From NCBI GenBank assembly GCA_913055635.1, contig CAJXLK010000007.1, positions 51,846 to 115,845 of the forward strand: a stretch of DNA of 64,000 bases, read 5' to 3'. Position 1 is the stretch's first letter. Each line of letters opens with the position of its first letter. Below the pieces are notes generated by a model, which worked only from the letters and a program-made list of their open reading frames with translations, did not search any database and had not been told where the DNA came from. Positions 58,120 through 64,000 of the stretch are shown in pieces. Both the position numbers and the translations under genes were made by a program. Source of the DNA: an uncultured Bacteroidota bacterium. GTDB taxonomy: Bacteria; Bacteroidota; Bacteroidia; Bacteroidales; UBA12077.

Positions 58120-58732
58120 TGGAGGCCCCGTCGGTCAGGTGATAACCGCTTATACCCAGTTTCCGGGCGGCCTCGATATTGGCCAGGGCATCATCTATAA
58201 AGAGGGTGCGCCGGGGATCCATGCGGGCGTCCTTCAGCACATATTCATATATTTCCGCGTCAGGCTTGCGCATGTGCAACTGATGGGAAAAGTAAGCCTT
58301 GTCGAAAAGTTCTTCCAAACCCTGAACCGAGTGGTGATCCTGCAGCATGCGGGTATACACCTGGTAATGAATGGCATTGGTATTGCTCAGCAAAAAGGTG
58401 CGGAAACGGGCGGTTTCCTTTAACCGCTTCAGGAGGGCAATCCTTTCGCGGGGAAAATCAAGCAGAAGGGCATTCCAGGCCCTGAGCACCTGTTCATCGG
58501 ACAGGTCAACGCCACTATCGCTCTTGATTCGGTCAAGGAACGTACGCTGGGAGATCAGGCCCCGTTCCAGGTCATTAAGGGTCTGATTTTGTTTGAGATG
58601 CGCGTAAACGGCCTCAAAATTGCGGATACCAAGCTGCTGCATTTGTTCGACCGTTCGAAAAGGATCGATATTAAGGATGACCCCACCCAGGTCAAAAATG
58701 ATGCAATCTATATGGTCGATATTGTGTGCCAT
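58082..58732 (-). CDS. HAD-family phosphatase (YihX type)
   Basis: The protein has 216 residues. Motif I FDLGGVILNID, motif II LSNTNAIH, motif III KPDAEIYE and motif IV FIDDALANIEAARKLG are complete. YihX-type members act on alpha-glucose 1-phosphate or other sugar phosphates. Its last 38 bases overlap the end of the SPOR gene in the opposite direction. Confidence 0.9.
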   Translation of the reverse strand: MAHNIDHIDCIIFDLGGVILNIDPFRTVEQMQQLGIRNFEAVYAHLKQNQTLNDLERGLISQRTFLDRIKSDSGVDLSDEQVLRAWNALLLDFPRERIALLKRLKETARFRTFLLSNTNAIHYQVYTRMLQDHHSVQGLEELFDKAYFSHQLHMRKPDAEIYEYVLKDARMDPRRTLFIDDALANIEAARKLGISGYHLTDGASITDLFPEHLIAR

Positions 58733-58821
58733 AGGTTCATTGGTTTGGCAGGTAAAAATAGTTTAATTTGTGTGTTTACCATATTTTTTTATTAATTTTT
58801 GGAAGATTAAAAAGGACATAT

Positions 58822-59916
58822 ATGCGGGTTGATCAGCAAGATTATCAAACCATATGGCATAAGGAACAAGGGCTGGTACAGGTGATTGACCAGCGCCATC
58901 TGCCTTTCAAGTTCATCATCAGGGATTTGACTACCCATCAGGATGCGTACTGGGCCATATCAGAGATGGTGGTTCGTGGTGCGCCGTTGATCGGGGTCAC
59001 TGCTTCTTTTGGCATTTACCTGACGTTGATGGAAGAGCGGCAGGAGGAGGGGTGGCAGCATCGGTTAAAGGAGTCGGCCAGTCATTTGCGTCGGGCGCGG
59101 CCCACGGCGGTCAATTTATCTTTTGCCATTGACCAGCAGTTGGAGGCGCTTCAGGGGATCGGGCGTTTGGAGGAAGCCCGCCGGAAGGCATTGGAGGTGG
59201 CCCAGGAGTTGAAGCGCCGGGAGATTGAGAATTGCCGGCTGATCGGTGAGCATGGTGTATCTTTGATTGAAGAGCTCTCGCGGCAGAAGAACGGCGAGCC
59301 GGTCAACATCCTCACCCACTGCAACGCCGGGTGGCTGGCGACGGTCGATTACGGCACGGCCACCGCACCCATCTACCGGGCCCACGACAAGGGCATACCG
59401 GTGCATGTGTGGGTCGATGAAACGCGGCCCCGCAACCAGGGAGCCCGGCTGACGGCCTGGGAGCTGGAACAGCACGGGGTACCCCATACGATCATTGCCG
59501 ACAACACCGGCGGATTGTTGATGCAGAAAGGAATGGTCGACATGGTGCTGGTGGGCAGCGACCGAACCACCATAACCGGCGATGTGGCCAACAAAATCGG
59601 GACGTACCTGAAGGCCCTCGCCGCCAAAGATAACCGCGTGCCCTTCTATGCCGCCCTGACCCTCTCGACCATCGACCGCAACTTATCCGACGGGGTTCGC
59701 GATATCCCCATCGAACAACGCCATGAAAGAGAAGTCAAATACATGCAGGGCTACGCCAACGGCCATGTCCAGAAGGTGCTGATTACCCCCGATAACAGCC
59801 CGGTGGCCAACTACGGCTTCGACGTAACCCCGGCCGGTTACGTCACCGCCCTGATTACCGAAAAAGGAGTGTGTAAACCCGAAAAAAAAGCAATAGATAA
59901 ACTGTTTGAATCATGA
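58822..59916 (+). CDS. mtnA: 5-methylthioribose-1-phosphate isomerase
   Basis: The protein has 364 residues. It isomerises methylthioribose 1-phosphate (or 5-deoxyribose 1-phosphate) to the ribulose form. IRDLTTHQDAYWAISEMVVRGAPLIGVTASFG, THCNAGWLATVDYGTA, ETRPRNQGARLTAWEL and NKIGTYLKALAAKDN are all MtnA motifs. The frame opens at 58768, but the ATG at 58822 fits the family. It overlaps the aldolase gene by 4 bases (ATGA). Confidence 0.95.
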   Translation: MRVDQQDYQTIWHKEQGLVQVIDQRHLPFKFIIRDLTTHQDAYWAISEMVVRGAPLIGVTASFGIYLTLMEERQEEGWQHRLKESASHLRRARPTAVNLSFAIDQQLEALQGIGRLEEARRKALEVAQELKRREIENCRLIGEHGVSLIEELSRQKNGEPVNILTHCNAGWLATVDYGTATAPIYRAHDKGIPVHVWVDETRPRNQGARLTAWELEQHGVPHTIIADNTGGLLMQKGMVDMVLVGSDRTTITGDVANKIGTYLKALAAKDNRVPFYAALTLSTIDRNLSDGVRDIPIEQRHEREVKYMQGYANGHVQKVLITPDNSPVANYGFDVTPAGYVTALITEKGVCKPEKKAIDKLFES

Positions 59917-60524
59917 CACAAGAGGAAGGCTACATCAAGTTCGAATGCGACTGGGAAAAGAAGTCTTTTACCTTCGCCAAGAAAAACTTCAACAACCTCA
60001 ACAGCTGGCGCAAAAAGCTTCACGAGCTGGAGTTGCTGGGCATGGACGAAGAAGGCATTGGCTTCGGCAATGTTAGTATGCGGGAGGAAAACACGAGGAG
60101 GTTTTACATTACAGGTTCTGAAACGGGCAAGCATGAGGACCTGCAAAAGGATCACTATGCGAAGGTAATCGATTACGATATCGACAAAAACTATGTCAAA
60201 TGTTCGGGCAAGGTAAAAGCCAGCTCCGAATCGCTAACCCACGCGGCCGTCTACGAATCCGATCCGGCCGTCAACGCCGTGATTCATATCCATCATGAAC
60301 GGTTGTGGAAAATGCTTAAGAACAAGCTGCCCACGACCGATCCGGAAGTGCCCTTCGGCACCCCGGATATGGCTCATGAGATCAAGCGGCTGATGGAACA
60401 AAGGGAAGTCCGCATCGAAAAGATCATTATCATGGGCGGGCACAAGGAAGGAATACTGACCTTTGGCCGGGACCTGGACGAGGCCGGCGAGGTCCTGCTC
60501 AAATACTTCAACGTGATCGGCTGA
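59913..60524 (+). CDS. Class II aldolase of the methylthioribose locus
   Basis: The protein has 203 residues. The class II aldolase/adducin fold is shown by GFGNVSMR, SSESLTHAAVYESDPAVNAVIHIHH (catalytic Glu and two zinc His) and MGGHKEGILTF (third His). In context with mtnA and mtnP it may cleave 5-methylthioribulose 1-phosphate to DHAP and an aldehyde, or dehydrate it as MtnB does. Residues alone do not settle which. It lies between mtnA and mtnP in one unit. Confidence 0.85.
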   Translation: MTQEEGYIKFECDWEKKSFTFAKKNFNNLNSWRKKLHELELLGMDEEGIGFGNVSMREENTRRFYITGSETGKHEDLQKDHYAKVIDYDIDKNYVKCSGKVKASSESLTHAAVYESDPAVNAVIHIHHERLWKMLKNKLPTTDPEVPFGTPDMAHEIKRLMEQREVRIEKIIIMGGHKEGILTFGRDLDEAGEVLLKYFNVIG

Positions 60525-60648
60525 GCGGTAAAGGTTGAGCCTTCGATGCACAGCCATTTCAAACCTACAGAAGATGGGTGACCTTTCTGCTTTGTGAATT
60601 AAACTGGAGGAGAAAGCTCCAAATTGTAGAATCCGCAAAGATTAACAT

Positions 60649-61398
60649 ATGGCAAAAGTTGGAATCATTGGAGGATCGGGATTGGAAGATCCCGCCATTT
60701 TGAAAAATCCTGAAACCGTAGAACTGGATACGCCTTATGGCGAGCCCAGTTCCCCGTTGACCACCGGGACCATAGAAGGCACGGAAGTGGTGATTCTCTC
60801 GCGCCATGGCAAGAAACACACCATACCCCCGACACAGGTCAACAACCGGGCCAACATATATGCCTTGAACCATATGGGCTGCGACTATGTGCTCACCTCC
60901 ACTGCGGCCGGCAGCCTGCGGGAAGAGATTGAGCGGGGCGACCTGGTGATCCTGGACCAGTTCATTGACTTCACCCGCCACCGCAAGGTAACCTTTCACG
61001 AAAGCTTTTCACCGGGCGACATGAAACATACCCCGATGGCCGACCCTTTTTCGCAGACGATCCGCCAAAAGCTGATCGAGGCAGCCGGCGAGCTGAACCT
61101 CAAACACCACACCACCGGCACGGTGATCACCATTGAAGGCCCGCGCTTTTCCACCCGAGCCGAGTCGAGGATGTTCAGAAGCTGGGGGGCCGATGTGATC
61201 AACATGTCGATTGCCCCCGAAGCGGTCCTGGCCAATGAGTTGGGACTGCCCTACGGCACCATAGCCATGAGCACCGACTACGACTGCTGGCGGGAAGATG
61301 AGCAACCGGTCACCTGGCAAGAGATCCTGGAGATCTTCAATCAGAACGTCCACAACGTACTTGACCTGATGCTGAAAACGTTACCTAAGTTGGAATAA
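60649..61398 (+). CDS. mtnP: S-methyl-5'-thioadenosine phosphorylase
   Basis: The protein has 249 residues. It splits MTA (or 5'-deoxyadenosine) with phosphate to adenine and the sugar 1-phosphate, the substrate of MtnA. IIGGSGLEDP, SRHGKKHTIPPTQVNNRANIYAL and EGPRFSTRAESRMFRSWGADVINMS are typical. The D-Y-D base-recognition site is in AMSTDYDCW. With mtnA and the aldolase it forms a complete three-step route; mtnK is not needed. Confidence 0.94.
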   Translation: MAKVGIIGGSGLEDPAILKNPETVELDTPYGEPSSPLTTGTIEGTEVVILSRHGKKHTIPPTQVNNRANIYALNHMGCDYVLTSTAAGSLREEIERGDLVILDQFIDFTRHRKVTFHESFSPGDMKHTPMADPFSQTIRQKLIEAAGELNLKHHTTGTVITIEGPRFSTRAESRMFRSWGADVINMSIAPEAVLANELGLPYGTIAMSTDYDCWREDEQPVTWQEILEIFNQNVHNVLDLMLKTLPKLE

Positions 61399-61538
61399 AT
61401 TGTGGCCAAACAGTTGCGAATTTGGCCACAATGTATTAATATTGCACCCCTAATTTGCCCCAATGAGAGAAATCCATGATTTCATCATATAACACTCAAA
61501 ACGGTGTGGCGGCAAATTCAGGAACCCGAATTCTATAA

Positions 61539-61632
61539 GGGCCTATAGCTCAGTGCCATAAAACAAGGAATCTGTGATTCCGTAGTTTTATCAGTATCCC
61601 GCGATGCGCGGGATTGGTTAGAGGCATTGAAA
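61539..61632 (+). pseudogene. Interrupted tRNA fragment with inserted palindromes
   Basis: gggcctatagctcagt (61539-61554) is the 5' end of a tRNA like the intact one at 61659, with one change. It is broken by about 59 bases containing two hairpins (61558-61591, arms ataaaac/gttttat; and 61596-61614, atcccgcg/cgcgggat). The tRNA sequence then resumes as tggttagag before being lost. Confidence 0.7.
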
Positions 61633-61658
61633 TGGGCACAAACACAGAGGATATATAC

Positions 61659-61732
61659 GGGCCCATAGCTCAGTTGGTTAGAGCACCTGACTCATAATCA
61701 GGTGGCCGTTGGTTCAAGTCCAACTGGGCCCA
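61659..61732 (+). tRNA. tRNA with anticodon CAU (Met or Ile2)
   Basis: Cloverleaf: acceptor GGGCCCA/TGGGCCC, D-arm AGCTCAGTTGGTTAGAGC, anticodon arm CCTGA-CTCATAA-TCAGG, T-arm GTTGGTTCAAGTCCAAC, discriminator A. It is either elongator tRNA-Met or the tRNA-Ile read after lysidine change of C34. It is the last core-like feature before AT-rich DNA. Confidence 0.93.
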
Positions 61733-61744
61733 CTTGAAAATCAA

Positions 61745-61777
61745 AGAGTTACAAATTAAGTTTTGTAGCTCTTTTTT
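61745..61777 (+). terminator. Terminator after tRNA-CAU
   Basis: AGAGTTACAAA and TTTGTAGCTCT pair, with one bulge, around a short loop and are followed by a T run. It begins 13 bases after the tRNA. Confidence 0.7.
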
Positions 61778-62094
61778 ATTGCAAACGGTTTTGCAAACAA
61801 TGCCCTTGAAATGTAATTAAATTTTATGCTTAATTGGATGGAATTACTTTACCCCGGCAACTTCAGCCACTAACCTGACCGATTTCTTTAAAACTTCCGT
61901 CAAAATTTTAAGCTGTGTAGCTAACTGGCCCCTCGGATGACCAAAAAACCGTTTCAGGGTCAGAATCTGAAATTTGGCTTTATTTTGGTATTTTTGAAAG
62001 TATAATTTGTTAGGCCCGGATGTTGGAGAATAAAAAAGAGGGTCAACGAATTATTGGCAGTAGCATTTTGTCAAAATATGAATAATAATTGCCG
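61778..62094. other. AT-rich gap with no gene
   Basis: About 320 bases with no open frame I would accept. The G+C drops sharply here in comparison with the DNA to the left. It is the left part of the likely island. Confidence 0.5.
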
Positions 62095-62550
62095 TTAATC
62101 ATAAAGTCCATATTTTTTCTTATACTTTCCTTTTATAGTTGGAGCTGATCTTATAGCTTCTGCAATACGCTCATAATCAGCTTCAGATAAATATCCGATA
62201 ATAGCTTCTGGGTTACTATCTATTACAGATCCGATATCTTCAGTCTTTCTCTCTGTTAATTTTGAACAGTCTATGTATGATTTCTTGTTCAAATAGTTTC
62301 TTCCATCAGAATTAAATTCAACTTGTAATGCTTGCTGTTCAGCACTCCAATTAATCCTTTCATTAATATTCGAATTGATATACACAGTAGCGAGAAGTGT
62401 CTCATCAGGAGAAAATCCTATAACAATAAATCTCTTTTCTTTAGGAGGTGTTGTGTCTTGCACATGCATTTTAAGAACTTGCCCTACCTCTATATTTTCA
62501 AGGGAACTTATTGAAGAAGGTTTCGAGGATGGACTCTCTGAAATGGTCAT
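62095..62550 (-). CDS. Candidate toxin partner, PemK/MazF-like in outline
   Basis: The protein has 151 residues. I do not recognise it with certainty. After a Ser-rich start (1-20), VGQVLKMHVQDTTPPKEKRFIVIG and the later SYIDCSKL and GYLSEADYERIAEAI...KKYGL resemble the small SH3-like barrel of PemK/MazF toxins and their C-terminal helix. It overlaps the Panacea antitoxin gene by four bases (ATGA), so the two are co-translated. AT-rich codon use differs from the rest of the window. Confidence 0.6.
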   Translation of the reverse strand: MTISESPSSKPSSISSLENIEVGQVLKMHVQDTTPPKEKRFIVIGFSPDETLLATVYINSNINERINWSAEQQALQVEFNSDGRNYLNKKSYIDCSKLTERKTEDIGSVIDSNPEAIIGYLSEADYERIAEAIRSAPTIKGKYKKKYGLYD

Positions 62551-63113
62551 TGAAAAGCTGCCTTCTGATTTTCAATAATTTCATTTATATATTGGACCAT
62601 TTCTTTGTTTGCACCACCAGCATCTGCAATATCATCTATTTTCATCTCACAATCCTCAGAAGATTTCTCCCATGCTTTATCATGAGATTTGTCTGTAAGT
62701 TGGTTGAAATTTAGCCTCCCATTTTCTTCTATGGATTCGTCAATACAAGCTATCTCTGATTCTGACAATTCATCAACATCAAACTCTTTCTTTGATTCAA
62801 CCTCATAACTAGAAATCAAATTAAAATAAGGTTCAAAATCAGTCTTATGGCTGATTAACAATCCTTCCCCTCTTAATGCTTTTAAAATATCATAAGCCAT
62901 AGAGGGTACAGGCCCGTTTTTCATGGCAATATACTTATCGTCATTTATTAATGAGCCGTACCGGGTAAGATGCTTTTGATCAGCGAAATAGAGCACCTTA
63001 AAAATCCTGTGAAAATCACCACGCCCTCCAAGCTTTTGCAGTACATACAAAATGGCATTAATTGTGGATTGTATTTTGTCATCTGTACCCATAACCACAA
63101 GATTCTTTAACAT
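62547..63113 (-). CDS. Panacea (DUF4065/SocA) domain antitoxin-like protein
   Basis: The protein has 188 residues. Residues 14-85 carry the Panacea signature: INAILYVLQKLGG, FHRIFKVLYFADQKHLTRYG, DDKYIAMKNGPVPSMAYDILKAL. This domain is found in antitoxins that pair with many unrelated toxins (PanA-type) and in the SocA proteolytic adaptor. The C-terminal part is acidic and unlike known groups. It is first of a two-gene unit with the 151-residue protein. Confidence 0.82.
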   Translation of the reverse strand: MLKNLVVMGTDDKIQSTINAILYVLQKLGGRGDFHRIFKVLYFADQKHLTRYGSLINDDKYIAMKNGPVPSMAYDILKALRGEGLLISHKTDFEPYFNLISSYEVESKKEFDVDELSESEIACIDESIEENGRLNFNQLTDKSHDKAWEKSSEDCEMKIDDIADAGGANKEMVQYINEIIENQKAAFQ

Positions 63114-63421
63114 TAAACGAAAACAAACCTTAAAATGTTCTAATAACTTCTATCTTAATTAAATCCACATCATTCTTAACAATTTTATAAAGGCGTCTAT
63201 ATTTTTCAAATATAAGAATATTTAGCTAAATATCAAGTAAATGCAATAAAATAATTAGAAATTATATATAACATGCCTCTTAATTAGATCTTTAAGGTTT
63301 AATTCATAAAAAGACTGCCAACGGTACCGCAGTAACCACTAGCAGTCTCGAACATGGAAGAACATCAAAAAAACTGGAGCTCAGTAAGCTCTTTATAAAG
63401 AACGGCTGGGCCGTGAATTGC
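63114..63421. other. AT-rich gap with no gene
   Basis: About 308 bases, very AT-rich in the first 180. No credible gene. It should hold the promoter of the Panacea unit on the minus strand. Confidence 0.5.
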
Positions 63422-63655
63422 TTAAAGTTTGGAATCGGACTCAGAGATGAACACCCTGCACTGGCCTGAACCCTTTGGGTAATTCTGGTTATATTCTGAC
63501 TCCCACTGCTCCCGTTTGCTGGGGGCATTATAAACCCTATCCGGGATCACCACAACATCGATAGGATTGACCTCCTTCTTTGTCATCTCCCGGGCCTTGC
63601 TATAACCATATTTAAGGGCAAATCGGGCAAACTCTTTTTTGTCTGTCTTGCTCAT
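63422..63655 (-). CDS. Small protein of unknown function, phage-like context
   Basis: The protein has 77 residues and is rich in charged residues (MSKTDKKEFARFALKYGYSK at the start). It is not recognised. Its ATG overlaps the stop of the gene before it (ATGA), so it belongs to a small co-translated set with the phage-like fragment. Confidence 0.55.
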   Translation of the reverse strand: MSKTDKKEFARFALKYGYSKAREMTKKEVNPIDVVVIPDRVYNAPSKREQWESEYNQNYPKGSGQCRVFISESDSKL

Positions 63656-63890
63656 GATTCGTTATTTTTGAGGTGTTCGACAATGGCGTCCAGTTCGCTC
63701 TCACTCATCTTGTCAATTGACAGGTTCGATTTTCTGGGAACCACAAATTCCGCCAACTTCATAATGACATCCAGAGCATGTTTAGGGTCCTTTCTGGCGG
63801 TTTGTTGAAGCCAATCATTGAGATGATCCAGATTATCCTCTATCAGATTTTGAAAAGCTCGCTGAATGTCTCTACTTATTCGGTTTTGTG
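63652..63890 (-). pseudogene. 5'-truncated phage-type gene
   Basis: About 78 residues can be read before the stop at 63652: TQNRISRDIQRAFQNLIEDN, then WLQQTARKDPKHALDVIMKLAEFVVPRK. This layout is like small phage proteins near terminase genes. No start codon is found; upstream, the frame runs into the repeat at 63904-63962 and a stop. It looks cut off by an insertion. Confidence 0.55.
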
Positions 63891-63903
63891 TATATACCGG
63901 TTG

Positions 63904-63962
63904 AAAACCATACCAAATTTCAATTGAAAAGTATACCAGTATTTCAGTTCAAAAGTATACCA
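63904..63962. repeat. Direct repeats at the window end, possibly IS21-like terminal repeats
   Basis: aaaaccatacca (63904), aaaagtatacca (63927) and aaaagtatacca (63951) are spaced by 23-24 bases. Multiple direct repeats of this kind are found inside the ends of IS21-family elements. No transposase is in the window, so the assignment is weak. Confidence 0.4.
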
Positions 63963-64000
63963 TTTTTCGATACCATGTGAATAATTTGTTTTGGTTTTAA

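Overview
The window (about 50% G+C over most of its length) looks like a chromosome segment of an anaerobic, fermentative Bacteroidetes, probably Bacteroidales or Marinilabiliales. The evidence is the short RpoD (286 aa), promoters of the TTTG / TAnnTTTG type, few Shine-Dalgarno sites, a Bacteroidetes-type ribosomal protein THX, DUF4270 and CCDC81-like HU/SPOR proteins, and a PG0541-like gene after an RND pump. Metabolic genes fit anaerobic life: NADP-type glutamate dehydrogenase, both subunits of methylmalonyl-CoA mutase, a PPi-type phosphofructokinase and an NAD-linked formate dehydrogenase. The genus cannot be fixed from the sequence alone.

Layout. 1-8.9 kb: end of a YkgJ-like gene, an ExbB/ExbD/ExbD energy-transfer operon read with TatD and asparaginase, tRNA-Ser, gdhA, dprA and rpoD. 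9.0-14.7 kb: a four-gene sugar cluster (GT4-like glycosyltransferase, HAD phosphatase, GpgS-like glycosyltransferase, GH13_18 phosphorylase) that is best read as glucosylglycerate or mannosylglucosylglycerate metabolism. 14.8-20.3 kb: formate dehydrogenase operon plus a WtpA-like molybdate/tungstate-binding lipoprotein. 20.4-22.2 kb: a repeat-rich exported protein and a degenerate repeat field. 22.3-34.0 kb: methylmalonyl-CoA mutase, purQ, small membrane proteins, PhzF, pfp, THX, folA and thyA. 34.5-41.2 kb: TetR-TolC-MFP-RND efflux operon. 41.2-44.3 kb: a decayed pocket with gene remnants, a sulfotransferase, tRNA-Ser and a ten-copy array of a palindrome. 44.3-50.0 kb: TPP riboswitch and thiamine salvage genes (methyltransferase, thiM, thiE, thiL, thiD, tenA). 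50.2-58.7 kb: degenerate glycogen-synthase-like protein, DUF4270 lipoprotein, glmS, rfbB, galE, HU/SPOR protein and a HAD phosphatase. 58.8-61.4 kb: mtnA, class II aldolase and mtnP. From 61.5 kb: an interrupted tRNA fragment, an intact tRNA-CAU and then clearly AT-richer DNA with a Panacea-type toxin-antitoxin candidate and phage-like fragments, i.e. the start of a likely genomic island.

Points most worth following: (i) the mtnA-aldolase-mtnP set, which matches a DHAP-shunt type of 5'-deoxynucleoside salvage; (ii) the Panacea antitoxin overlapped by an uncharacterised partner; (iii) the compatible-solute cluster; (iv) a ccccgctaagcgggg palindrome found singly or in small groups at convergent gene ends and expanded to ten tandem copies just before the TPP riboswitch; (v) a TPP riboswitch whose first gene is an unexplained methyltransferase.
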